This document shows positions 10,119-18,174 of a DNA stretch of 64,000 nt, in pieces. The stretch's first letter is position 1; each line of letters opens with the position of its first letter. The notes under the pieces are model-generated. The model had not been told where the DNA came from. It ran no database searches and worked only from the letters and a program-made list of their open reading frames with translations. Source of the DNA: Paenibacillus sp. TCA20 (GTDB taxonomy: Bacteria; Bacillota; Bacilli; Paenibacillales; Paenibacillaceae); contig NZ_BBIW01000001.1 in the NCBI RefSeq assembly GCF_000732325.1, forward strand, positions 186,001 through 250,000, written 5' to 3'. A program made the position numbers and the translations under genes.

Positions 10119-10160
10119 CAAAAGACCCCCGCACTCAAACGTACTTGAGCACGAGGGTCT
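10119..10160 (-). terminator. Intrinsic terminator after dapA
   Basis: The minus-strand hairpin pairs AGACCCTCG with CGGGGGTCT and CTCAA with TTGAG around a short loop, followed by TTTTGT. It lies about 40 bases after the dapA stop and closes the asd-dapG-dapA transcript. Confidence 0.85.
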
Positions 10161-10201
10161 AACAACACCAAATTCCAAAATCAGTACCAAGTTATAAAAA
10201 A

Positions 10202-11086
10202 CTAAGAAATGGTTCCGATTAAATGACGGATAAATTCTTTCTCCTGCTCCGTAGGAGGTACCAGAGGCAGTCTAACGGTGCCTACCGAATAACCTCTCAG
10301 TGTAAGCGCATATTTGACTGCAACCGGATTAGGGACCGGATGAGGCGCTTCAAACAAGCCCTTGAAGACAGGTAATAATCTATGATTGATCGAAGCTGCC
10401 TTCGAAACATCACCTTTAACATAGGCATGAATCATTTCTTTCATTGACGCACCTACAATATGACCGGCTACACTAACAATACCGTATCCACCGACAGCCA
10501 GTGCCGGAAGGACTGAAGAATCATCGCCTGAATAGACTTTGAATCCCTCAGGAGCAGCTCCAGAAATCAGCGCCACCTGCTCAATGGATGCACATTCCTT
10601 AGTAGCAACAATATTATCAATCGCTGCAAGGCGTAGTGTTGTCTCCACAGATAAGCAGGCTCCTGTTCGTCCAGGTACGTTATAGAGCATTACAGGAAGG
10701 GAGGTCGCCTTCGCAATTGCAGAAAAATGCTGGTACATCCCTTCTTGGTTTGGTTTGTTGTAATAAGGGACAACCAGGAGCACTCCATCTACACCGGCTT
10801 TCTCCGCCTCGCGGGTAAGCTGGATCGAATGATGCGTGCTGTTGCTGCCAGTACCGGCGATAATCTTGGCCCGCCCTGCCGCATGCTTAACGACAAATTC
10901 AAACAGCTGCACTTTCTCGGCGTCGGTTAATGTCGGTGATTCACCTGTTGTGCCTGCAATGACCAATGTATCGATTTGTTGAACATCAATTAAGTAATCG
11001 ATTAGTCTGGAGGTTTCTTCCCAATGGATACCACCTTCATCGTTAAACGGCGTAACCATTGCTGTTATAAGTCTTCCGAATTCCAC
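10202..11086 (-). CDS. dapA: 4-hydroxy-tetrahydrodipicolinate synthase
   Basis: A 294-residue (beta/alpha)8 enzyme that condenses pyruvate with aspartate semialdehyde, the first step committed to lysine, meso-diaminopimelate and dipicolinate. The Schiff-base lysine is K163 in ATKECAS, the catalytic Tyr is Y135 in LYNVPGRTG, and the substrate-binding GTTGES motif is at residues 45-50. Length is normal. It is the last gene of the asd-dapG-dapA group, 27 bases after dapG, and is followed by a strong terminator. Its product feeds DpaA/DpaB, encoded just upstream, during sporulation. Confidence 0.96.
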   Translation of the reverse strand: MEFGRLITAMVTPFNDEGGIHWEETSRLIDYLIDVQQIDTLVIAGTTGESPTLTDAEKVQLFEFVVKHAAGRAKIIAGTGSNSTHHSIQLTREAEKAGVDGVLLVVPYYNKPNQEGMYQHFSAIAKATSLPVMLYNVPGRTGACLSVETTLRLAAIDNIVATKECASIEQVALISGAAPEGFKVYSGDDSSVLPALAVGGYGIVSVAGHIVGASMKEMIHAYVKGDVSKAASINHRLLPVFKGLFEAPHPVPNPVAVKYALTLRGYSVGTVRLPLVPPTEQEKEFIRHLIGTIS

Positions 11087-11113
11087 GATTGTATCCTCCT
11101 TGCACTCTCGTCT

Positions 11114-12331
11114 CTAGCGATGAAGTTCAAATTTGGAATGAAGTGCACGAAGCGCTCCCACCATATCTTCCTTCTTGACAAGTACCCAAATCGTTGTATT
11201 GGAGTCCGCTGACTGCAATATCTCGATATCTGCCTCTGCGAGTGATTCTACAATTCTAGCCATAATTCCAGGAACCCCATTAATTCCTCCACCAATGACA
11301 GAGACCTTAGCGCAGCCTGACAAGCTTCTAGGCTTAAGATCCATATCCTGAAGAATACGAATTGCCTTCTCCGAGTCATGATCAAACACAGTATAAACAG
11401 CTCCAGAAGGTGATACATTAATAAAATCAACACTGATTCCATTCTCAGCCATTGCTTTGAACACCTTCAGTTGAAGTTTACCAACTTCCTTATCTGCCTC
11501 TACCATAATTTGCGTGACATTATTCACATAGGCAATTCCAGTGACAAATCGGTCCACAATTCCGGTCTGAATGTCCTTAATTCCTTCAGGATGCGTAATC
11601 AACGTCCCTTCCCCATCACCGAATGTCGATCTAACACGCACAGGAATCTGTGCCTGCATCGCGATCTCCACTGCACGAGGATGGATGACCTTCGCACCTT
11701 GGTGAGCCATATTGCTGATCTCTGCATAGCCAACATAGAGAAGCGGCTTCGCGTCTTCAACAATTCTCGGGTCTGCGGTAAGAATCCCATCCACATCCGT
11801 ATAGATATCAACCATATCAGCGCGCAGTGCGGCACCAAGTGCTGTAGCTGAAGTATCACTGCCTCCACGGCCAAGCGTTGTTATGTCACCTTTTTCGTCA
11901 GCGCCCTGGAATCCAGCCACAATGACTACTTGATGTGTCTTCAGTTCTTCCAGAATGCGTTCCGGCTTCACAGCAAGAATCCGCGCATTGCCAAACTGAT
12001 CGTCAGTTAAAATGCCAGCCTGACCACCTGTCAGTACGGTTGCTGTTATTCCTTCATGCTCAACCAGGCTAGTGAGCGTAGCTGCTGAAATCAGCTCACC
12101 ACAGGACAGCAGAATATCTTTTTCACGCGCCGGCAGCGCATTTCCATTCTGAACAACCCAGTCCAGAAGTGTATCCGTAGCATATGGCTCGCCTCTGCGA
12201 CCCATCGCAGAGACGACCACTACAAGCGAATGTCCGGCAGCAATTTCACGTTTCATATGACCGATAACACGTTCACGTGCCGCCGGTGTTGACAGGGATG
12301 TTCCCCCGAATTTTTGCACTAAAATACCCAT
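11114..12331 (-). CDS. dapG: Aspartokinase I (DapG type)
   Basis: A ~405-residue aspartate kinase, catalysing the first step of the aspartate pathway. The N-terminal kinase domain begins with the KFGGTS signature, and two ACT domains occupy the last ~150 residues (for example VEADKEVGKLQLKVFKAM). I take the ATG at 12331, which has GGAGG nine bases upstream; longer in-frame extensions lack one. Linkage to asd, dapA and dpaAB matches B. subtilis DapG, the diaminopimelate-sensitive isozyme, but the feedback ligand is inferred from position only. Confidence 0.94.
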   Translation of the reverse strand: MGILVQKFGGTSLSTPAARERVIGHMKREIAAGHSLVVVVSAMGRRGEPYATDTLLDWVVQNGNALPAREKDILLSCGELISAATLTSLVEHEGITATVLTGGQAGILTDDQFGNARILAVKPERILEELKTHQVVIVAGFQGADEKGDITTLGRGGSDTSATALGAALRADMVDIYTDVDGILTADPRIVEDAKPLLYVGYAEISNMAHQGAKVIHPRAVEIAMQAQIPVRVRSTFGDGEGTLITHPEGIKDIQTGIVDRFVTGIAYVNNVTQIMVEADKEVGKLQLKVFKAMAENGISVDFINVSPSGAVYTVFDHDSEKAIRILQDMDLKPRSLSGCAKVSVIGGGINGVPGIMARIVESLAEADIEILQSADSNTTIWVLVKKEDMVGALRALHSKFELHR

Positions 12332-12405
12332 GCATGTATTCCTCCATTTGTATATCAAGAAGACTTAAGCTGAAAGAAAGTACGCAAAACAAATGGAATG
12401 TAAAC

Positions 12406-13452
12406 TTAGGCGTTGCTTAAGCGTTCAGATGCGATAATTTCGGCGATTTGCACAGCGTTCCATGCAGCGCCTTTTTGAAGATTATCCGATACAATCCACA
12501 TATTCAGTCCTTTTTCATTCCCCAAGTCGCGACGCAGACGGCCTACAAACACATCTGGTTTGCCAGCTGCATCTGTCGCAAGCGGATACTGCTGATTCGC
12601 CGGGTCATCTACTAGAGTGACTCCAGGAGCTTCGGCCAGCAGTGCTTTTACTTCTTCTAGATCATAATTTTCTTTAAGCTCTACATATACGGATTCGGAG
12701 TGACCATAAATAACGGGGATACGTACACATGTTGCTGTAACCCCAAGTGTATCATCCGACAAGATTTTTTTGGTTTCACGAACCATTTTCATTTCCTCTA
12801 ATGTGTAGCCGTTATCTTGGAACTTATCAATTTGTGGAATCGCGTTAAAAGCAATTTGATGCTTCACTGGGAGCGATCCTACCGGAAGAATGTCCGGATT
12901 AACCTCTTCACCGGATAATACAGCCTTCGATTGACGAAGCATCTCATCAATGGCACGGCTGCCGGCACCCGATACAGCTTGGTAAGTGGATACAATAATT
13001 TTAGAAATACCATAGCGGTCATACAGCGGCTTAAGCGCGGCTACCATTTGAATTGTGGAGCAGTTCGGATTTGCAATAATGCCGTTATGCTCGCTGATCT
13101 TCTCTTGGTTAACTTCAGGTACAACCAGCGGTGTATTCTCATCCATACGGAAAGCATTGGTGTTATCGATACAAACTGCACCATGACGAACAGCATGAGG
13201 AGCAAGCTCTTTACTTACATCACCGCCCGCACTAAAGAGTGCAATTTCGATTCCTTCAAAACTTTCAGGGGTTGCTTCTTCTACTGTAATGTCTTGGCCT
13301 CTAAAGTTAATCGTGGAGCCAGCAGAGCGCTTGGAAGACAACAGCTTAAGCTTATTAATCGGAAAATCTCTCTTCTCGAGTAGTCCGATAATTTGTTCTC
13401 CTACTGCTCCCGTCGCTCCCACGACAGCCACATTAAACTTTTGATTGCTCAT
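12406..13452 (-). CDS. asd: Aspartate-semialdehyde dehydrogenase
   Basis: A 348-residue NADPH-dependent enzyme that reduces aspartyl phosphate to aspartate semialdehyde. The N-terminal NADP-binding motif is GATGAVG, the catalytic cysteine is C131 in ANPNCST, and the catalytic His is in IPVIYGHSE. The ATG at 13452 has AAGGGGAG ten bases upstream. It lies ~150 bases after dpaB and ~75 bases before dapG, so it may be read both with the dipicolinate genes and from its own start. Confidence 0.95.
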   Translation of the reverse strand: MSNQKFNVAVVGATGAVGEQIIGLLEKRDFPINKLKLLSSKRSAGSTINFRGQDITVEEATPESFEGIEIALFSAGGDVSKELAPHAVRHGAVCIDNTNAFRMDENTPLVVPEVNQEKISEHNGIIANPNCSTIQMVAALKPLYDRYGISKIIVSTYQAVSGAGSRAIDEMLRQSKAVLSGEEVNPDILPVGSLPVKHQIAFNAIPQIDKFQDNGYTLEEMKMVRETKKILSDDTLGVTATCVRIPVIYGHSESVYVELKENYDLEEVKALLAEAPGVTLVDDPANQQYPLATDAAGKPDVFVGRLRRDLGNEKGLNMWIVSDNLQKGAAWNAVQIAEIIASERLSNA

Positions 13453-13605
13453 TATAGTGTATCTCCCCTTTGATTACTGACTAACGAAAGTGCTGTATTA
13501 TGACTCTTTCTTCATCAGCCGGATTTCCCGGTATATTTACACCCCGAAAAAGGCATCTTGCGATACCTCTCGTTCGTGAAGTGAATTAACATAACGCAAG
13601 TCGCT

Positions 13606-14184
13606 TCACATAAGGATCGGCTGCATTTGTCTTCCTTCAAGTGCTGCATAAGCTGCTTCAGGAATCAAATGCATCTTAGCGACGAGCGAATTGGGTTTCG
13701 CTTGTGGATTATCCTGGCCAAACGGCACAAAATAAATATGTTTGGCAACAAGTAATTTAGCAATATTCGCTGCGTTCAAACCAAGTCCATCATTTGTTGA
13801 AATTGCAAGAACGACCGGGCGCTGATTGCGCATTTGAGATTTGGCAGCCATAAGCACTGGACTGTCCGTCATTGCGTTAGCAAGCTTGCTGGTGGTATTT
13901 CCTGTACAAGGAGCAATAACCAATACATCAAGCCGTTTGGACGGTCCCAAAGGCTCGGCTTCAACAATTGAAGAAATGATATCATTACCTGTTATATCTT
14001 TCAACTGTTTTTGCCAACTTTCGGATGTGCCGAACCGGGTATCGGTTGTCAGCACCGAATTTGATATGATAGGTACAACATCGGCACCTTCGTCTTTAAA
14101 CCGTTTAACGACCGGCATGACCTCTTCAAAAGTACAATGTGAACCTGTAATCGCATAACCAACCGATTTTCCCTGCCAATTCAT
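13606..14184 (-). CDS. spoVFB: Dipicolinate synthase subunit B (SpoVFB)
   Basis: A 192-residue flavoprotein-fold subunit of dipicolinate synthase, which makes the DPA stored in the spore core. The N-terminus (GKSVGYAITGSHC) and the later APCTGNTTSKLANAMTD segment are typical of the SpoVFB/DpaB family and of the wider HFCD flavoprotein fold. The ATG at 14184 has GGAGG nine bases upstream; longer extensions overlap spoVFA and have no ribosome binding site. It follows spoVFA by 19 bases and should be made in the mother cell. Confidence 0.93.
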   Translation of the reverse strand: MNWQGKSVGYAITGSHCTFEEVMPVVKRFKDEGADVVPIISNSVLTTDTRFGTSESWQKQLKDITGNDIISSIVEAEPLGPSKRLDVLVIAPCTGNTTSKLANAMTDSPVLMAAKSQMRNQRPVVLAISTNDGLGLNAANIAKLLVAKHIYFVPFGQDNPQAKPNSLVAKMHLIPEAAYAALEGRQMQPILM

Positions 14185-14203
14185 AACCTGATTCCTCCGT
14201 TCA

Positions 14204-15088
14204 TTATTGATCACAAAGCAGCAAACTGACGATCGAATTTGCGATAATCTCACCAGCTGTTTTGGGAGCAACAATGCCAGGGAGCCCAGGAGCGAGCATC
14301 GCCTTGATTCCGCGCTTCTCTGCGTAACGGAAATCGGTCCCTCCAGGCGCTGAGGCCAGATCAATAATAAACGATTTAGGTTTCATTTTGGACAGGATTT
14401 GTGCTGTGATAATCATAGACGGTATCGTATTAAAAATCAAGTCGGCCTCCCCGGCATAATTCGCTAAATCCCTTGTCAGGAAAGGCTTTAGGCCCATCAC
14501 CGACGCTTTGGCTGCATCTTCCTCACGTCTTACACTTACCCTTACATCGGCACCGAGTCCCTGCAATGTCTTAGCCATTGTAAATCCCGTGCGTCCCAAA
14601 CCAAGCACCAGAGCTACCGAATTGTGAATTGTAAAATCTGTATTCTGAATCGCAATCATGATTGCGCCTTCTGCTGTTGGAATTGAATTGTGAATGGCGA
14701 CATCATCCCGTTCAAGCAGTTCCACCAGACGCAGATTATGATTACTGCACAGATCCTTCAAATACGGCTTCGCTATTCCTGTATAGACCGAACTATGTAC
14801 AGGAAGTGCTCCTGCCAGTTCAGGTGTTAATTGAAGAACGGTTCCCTCTGTTGCATATTTTGCTTGGATATATCCTTCATCATCACATCCGACAACGGGT
14901 AATATGACTACATCTGCTGAAGTGAGGAGATGCTCACTCAATTCTTCCTTCACAGCTCCATCAGGGATCTGCTGGAGGGTATCAAAACCAACAATACTAA
15001 CCGACGCATCAAGTTCAGCGCAGCGACGAATGACCTCTAGCTGACGTGCATCTCCGCCTAGAACGACGATCCGTAATCCGGTCAACAT
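14204..15088 (-). CDS. spoVFA: Dipicolinate synthase subunit A (SpoVFA)
   Basis: A 294-residue NAD(P)-binding subunit of dipicolinate synthase, converting the DapA product to dipicolinic acid. An N-terminal GGDARQLE motif is characteristic of SpoVFA, and a second Rossmann motif, VLGLGRTGF, appears near the middle. I choose the ATG at 15088 because AAAGGAG sits ten bases upstream; a GTG at 15109 would place that site inside the gene. A possible SigK promoter lies at 15122-15151. It forms an operon with spoVFB. Confidence 0.94.
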   Translation of the reverse strand: MLTGLRIVVLGGDARQLEVIRRCAELDASVSIVGFDTLQQIPDGAVKEELSEHLLTSADVVILPVVGCDDEGYIQAKYATEGTVLQLTPELAGALPVHSSVYTGIAKPYLKDLCSNHNLRLVELLERDDVAIHNSIPTAEGAIMIAIQNTDFTIHNSVALVLGLGRTGFTMAKTLQGLGADVRVSVRREEDAAKASVMGLKPFLTRDLANYAGEADLIFNTIPSMIITAQILSKMKPKSFIIDLASAPGGTDFRYAEKRGIKAMLAPGLPGIVAPKTAGEIIANSIVSLLLCDQ

Positions 15089-15121
15089 CAGGATGTCACT
15101 CCTTTCCACGACTTTACGCTG

Positions 15122-15151
15122 TCATCTTATGCCGTGAAGTTTGCCCTGGTG
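15122..15151 (-). promoter_or_regulatory. Possible SigK promoter for spoVFAB
   Basis: On the minus strand CACC is followed after 16 bases by CATAAGATGA, close to the late mother-cell SigK pattern (AC, 16-17 bases, CATAnnnTA) with one mismatch in the final TA. It ends ~33 bases before the spoVFA start, and spoVF is a SigK target in B. subtilis. Confidence 0.4.
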
Positions 15152-15188
15152 ATTCAAATGCCCTTATTTTGTAAAAACCATTAAGTAC

Positions 15189-15218
15189 AAAAAAGCCGCT
15201 CTCATAAAGAGCGGCTTC
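15189..15218 (-). terminator. Intrinsic terminator after dut
   Basis: A perfect 8-9 bp stem (AGCCGCTCT with AGAGCGGCT) and a five-base loop are followed on the minus strand by TTTTTTG. It lies directly after the dut stop and separates mlpA-dut from the spoVF genes. Confidence 0.9.
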
Positions 15219-15234
15219 CACAATTCACTTTTTT

Positions 15235-15681
15235 CTATTTACCTGTATGACCAAATCCGCCTGCACCGCGCACCGTTTCCGACAGCTCAGATACCTCTGC
15301 AATGATAACTTGAGGTACAGCCTGTATGACCATTTGAGCTATTCTTTCTCCACGTGCAATCGTGAATGGCTCATTACCAAGGTTGATTAGTAGAACCTTC
15401 ACTTCTCCCCGATAATCAGCATCAATTGTTCCAGGTGTGTTAAGACAAGTTATCCCGTGCTTGAAAGCCAGACCGCTTCTAGGCCGAATCTGTGCTTCGT
15501 AGCCTGCAGGAATCGCCATCGCAAATCCCGTAGGAATTAATACTCTTTCTCCCGGTTTCAGCACCGTCTCCGCATCAACAGCGGCATATAAATCAAACCC
15601 GGCAGCCAGCTCAGACATTTGCATCGGAAGCGGAATATCTTCGGTTCCAGGCATTTTTTTAATTTGTACGTGTATTGACAA
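15235..15681 (-). CDS. dut: dUTP diphosphatase
   Basis: A 148-residue trimeric dUTPase that hydrolyses dUTP to dUMP, supplying thymidylate synthesis and keeping uracil out of DNA. All five motifs are visible: [39 protein letters not shown] and the C-terminal [12 protein letters not shown] use the TTG at 15681, preceded by AGGAGGG six to seven bases upstream; it lies within mlpA, giving a 23-base overlap. B. subtilis has ymxH at this place, so a chromosomal dut here is a lineage feature. Confidence 0.93.
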   Translation of the reverse strand: MSIHVQIKKMPGTEDIPLPMQMSELAAGFDLYAAVDAETVLKPGERVLIPTGFAMAIPAGYEAQIRPRSGLAFKHGITCLNTPGTIDADYRGEVKVLLINLGNEPFTIARGERIAQMVIQAVPQVIIAEVSELSETVRGAGGFGHTGK

Positions 15682-16933
15682 AATCGTCCCTCCTAAGTGT
15701 TGCAATCGCACGATCCGAGGCTCCAACCATGGCAAGAGCATATGGCTGCGCGAACATTCGATCAAGTACAGCATTCACATCATCCATCGTAACCCGCTCG
15801 ATTTTGGCAATGATTTCATCAAGCGTTTGATGCTTGCCTACCATCAGTTCATTCTTACCGTTTCGATTCATACGGCTTCCGGTACCTTCTAGACTTAAAA
15901 TAAGACTGCCCTTCAGCTGTTCCTTCCCTTTGCGCAGCTCATCCTCACTAAGTCCATTCTCAGCCAGATCCTGCAAAATCCCTCTTGTCAGGTCCATGAC
16001 TTCCTTCGTTTGCTTAGGTGCTGTCCCCGCATAGATGGTGAACAGTCCACTATCCGCATGAGCGCTATGATACGAATAAACAGAATAAGCGAGGCCGCGC
16101 TTCTCCCGGATCTCTTGAAACAGCCGTGAACTCATTCCGCCGCCGATGGCATTGTTAATGAGCACCATGGCATACTGCTTGTCATCATGGATTGAACATC
16201 CGGGGAAGGCGAGACAAATATGATTCTGCTCTGTTTTCTTTTTGTGAAACAGCAGATTACCTTTGAAATCGGGAGCCTCAATACCAGACTGATTCGCCGG
16301 GCTATGTACATTAAATGAGCCGAAATACTTCTCAAGCAGCTCGACCGTGCTCTCCTCGTCAATGTTTCCAGCTAAACTAATGACGGTGTTCTCGATCGTG
16401 TACTGCTCGTTCATATAGGAGCGCAGGCTGAACTCGTTCATCGTGCTCAGCTTCTCTTCCGTACCTAATATCGGATAAGCTAAAGGATGCTCTCCATAAG
16501 CAGCCAGGGAGATCAGATCATGCACCATATCATCTGGTGTATCCTCATACATTGAAATCTCTTCGAGGATAACGTTCTTCTCCTTAACAAGCTCTTCACT
16601 GTCAAATTTGGAGTGGAAGAACATATCTGACAATACATCCACAGCGATAGGCAAATGCTCATCCAATACTTTAGCATAATAGCAAGTGTACTCCTTGGAT
16701 GTGAACGCATTGACATTGCCGCCGATGGCATCAAACTGCTCTGCTATGTCCTTCGCATCAAAGCGATCTGTTCCTTTAAACAGCATATGCTCGATAAAGT
16801 GTGACACTCCATTTATTGAATCATCCTCATTGCGAGAACCTGTCTTCACCCAAATACCGAAGGATACCGATCGGCTGGTCGGAATCTGCTCCATGACCAC
16901 TCTTAGGCCATTACTAAGTATCATTTTTTTCAC
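15659..16933 (-). CDS. mlpA: M16-family zinc protease (MlpA/YmxG)
   Basis: A 424-residue processing-peptidase-like protein. The inverted zinc motif HFIEH is at residues 45-49, with the downstream Glu in [10 protein letters not shown], so it should be active. The C-terminal half carries the M16B segment [20 protein letters not shown]. Its position after ylxY and before the dipicolinate genes is as in B. subtilis. It is cotranslated with dut through the overlap. It is the third M16 protein in the window, together with YmfF and YmfH. Confidence 0.92.
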   Translation of the reverse strand: MKKMILSNGLRVVMEQIPTSRSVSFGIWVKTGSRNEDDSINGVSHFIEHMLFKGTDRFDAKDIAEQFDAIGGNVNAFTSKEYTCYYAKVLDEHLPIAVDVLSDMFFHSKFDSEELVKEKNVILEEISMYEDTPDDMVHDLISLAAYGEHPLAYPILGTEEKLSTMNEFSLRSYMNEQYTIENTVISLAGNIDEESTVELLEKYFGSFNVHSPANQSGIEAPDFKGNLLFHKKKTEQNHICLAFPGCSIHDDKQYAMVLINNAIGGGMSSRLFQEIREKRGLAYSVYSYHSAHADSGLFTIYAGTAPKQTKEVMDLTRGILQDLAENGLSEDELRKGKEQLKGSLILSLEGTGSRMNRNGKNELMVGKHQTLDEIIAKIERVTMDDVNAVLDRMFAQPYALAMVGASDRAIATLRRDDFVNTRTN

Positions 16934-17010
16934 GATTGGCCCTCCATTGCTTTGTCTTGAATATGATTAACGATCGACAGCATTAATCCTACCAAAAAAA
17001 CCGGCTGCAC

Positions 17011-18000
17011 TCAACTTTCAGGCACATCGAGTCTCTCAGAGGACAAGGTATCGCTAACCGTACCCAGCTTGATTCCTTTCTGTGTTATCCCTTCGATCAT
17101 CCCTCGCATCGCCCCGGCTGAGGATGCGGTCGGATGCATCAGTATGAGAGAGCCTGGCTCTACTCCTTTGGTAATCTTGGCCACCACACTATCTGGACTC
17201 GGCTTCTTCCAGTCGACAGTATCTATCGTCCACAAGACAGTCTTCAAGCCCTGCTGTCTTGCGAGCTCCACCGTCTCCTGATCATAATCTCCGGACGGAG
17301 GAGCAAACCATTTGTTCTCCACACCAAGCATTTCCTTTAATAGTGACTTCGTCTTCGAAATTTCAAGCGTAGCCCTCTCTGTCGTAAGCTGACTCATGTT
17401 CGGGTGAGAATAGGCATGATTCTCCAGTTCATGACCTCTCTTCTGTATCTCCTTGGCCATTTGCTCGTTCTTCTTCAGCCAGCTTCCATCGAGAAAAAAA
17501 GTCGCCTTTACTTTATACTCATCAAGGATATCCAGTATTGGAACGATATACTCGTTCCCCCATGCGACGTTTATCATGAAGGAAGCCATTTTCTTCTCGG
17601 GATTTCCACGATAAATCGGCTGAGCTCCAAGGTCATCCAGTGTCACTTTCGGTGGTATTTGCTTATAGACTAGTGGGATAGACGCTGCGTTGGGATTTGA
17701 ACGTGCCTGAAGGTAAGTCGCCTGAACATCCACTTCGATTCCGTTATATCCAGGAATGGCCTTCCAAACCCGATCAACCTTGGCGTCAATCGGCAGTACC
17801 TTAAGCTCTGCCGCCTTTTCCTCGATTTGCTGCTTCAGCTCATCCTCAGGGACCGCATTGACGTACATATCAAAAGCATCCTCTGTATTTACATTCCGCT
17901 CCAGTGGAAAATGATTTGTAATGCCCGTGGCTTGTCCAATCGTAACTACAGCCAGCGTACTAGCGATGATGACAGCCCATTTTTTATGTTGCGTCTTCAC
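17011..18000 (-). CDS. ylxY: Polysaccharide deacetylase-like sporulation protein YlxY
   Basis: A 329-residue exported protein with a signal anchor at residues ~8-25 and a NodB/CE4 domain from about residue 137. The metal-binding HAYSHP motif (His195, His199), the late DTVDWKKP and LILMHP motifs are kept. Motif 1, normally TFDDGP and carrying the catalytic and metal-binding Asp pair, reads NVAWGNE at residues 144-150, and the Arg of motif 3 is replaced (FAPPSGDYD). It may lack normal deacetylase activity. The start is a GTG at 18000 with GGGAGG eight bases upstream. A SigE-like promoter precedes it. Confidence 0.88.
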   Translation of the reverse strand: MKTQHKKWAVIIASTLAVVTIGQATGITNHFPLERNVNTEDAFDMYVNAVPEDELKQQIEEKAAELKVLPIDAKVDRVWKAIPGYNGIEVDVQATYLQARSNPNAASIPLVYKQIPPKVTLDDLGAQPIYRGNPEKKMASFMINVAWGNEYIVPILDILDEYKVKATFFLDGSWLKKNEQMAKEIQKRGHELENHAYSHPNMSQLTTERATLEISKTKSLLKEMLGVENKWFAPPSGDYDQETVELARQQGLKTVLWTIDTVDWKKPSPDSVVAKITKGVEPGSLILMHPTASSAGAMRGMIEGITQKGIKLGTVSDTLSSERLDVPES

Positions 18001-18030
18001 ACGTCTAACCTCCCGCCCCTCGTTTGTCCC

Positions 18031-18059
18031 ATTTTATGACGGCGGCGGTTCCAATATGT
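18031..18059 (-). promoter_or_regulatory. Possible SigE promoter for ylxY
   Basis: On the minus strand ACATATT and CATAAAAT are separated by 14 bases, close to the early mother-cell SigE pattern (ATATT, 13-14 bases, CATACAAT). The site lies ~30 bases upstream of the GTG start and just after the second pnp terminator, so ylxY would be transcribed separately from pnp. Confidence 0.45.
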
Positions 18060-18083
18060 ACAAAAAAACGCCGGAAAGGCGTT
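18060..18083 (-). terminator. Second terminator after pnp
   Basis: A short stem (AACGCC with GGCGTT) is followed on the minus strand by TTTTTTTG. It stands ~90 bases after the pnp stop and ~40 bases downstream of the first terminator. Confidence 0.75.
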
Positions 18084-18122
18084 CGATTAAAAATCTATTT
18101 TCATATGTGGAGTCCCATGCAT

Positions 18123-18160
18123 CAAAAAAAGAGCCAGAATTCGAGTTCTGTCTCTCTTTA
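18123..18160 (-). terminator. First terminator after pnp
   Basis: A 9-bp stem with one mismatch (GAGACAGAA with TTCTGGCTC) is followed on the minus strand by TTTTTTTG. It begins within ~20 bases of the pnp stop codon and acts in tandem with the one at 18060-18083. Confidence 0.8.
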
Positions 18161-18174
18161 AGAGCAATAATATG

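Larger units (their letters stand above)
9801..10201. other. Intergenic region between dapA and rnjB
   Basis: This ~400-base AT-rich stretch holds the dapA terminator (10119-10160) and the probable rnjB promoter (9958-9987), leaving a rnjB leader of about 150 bases. I see no coding frame with a ribosome binding site and no recognised riboswitch in it. Confidence 0.7.

Noticed and set aside
14185-14364. Longer spoVFB start reaching into spoVFA
   Set aside because: The extension would be translated from spoVFA coding sequence without a ribosome binding site; the ATG at 14184 has a good one.
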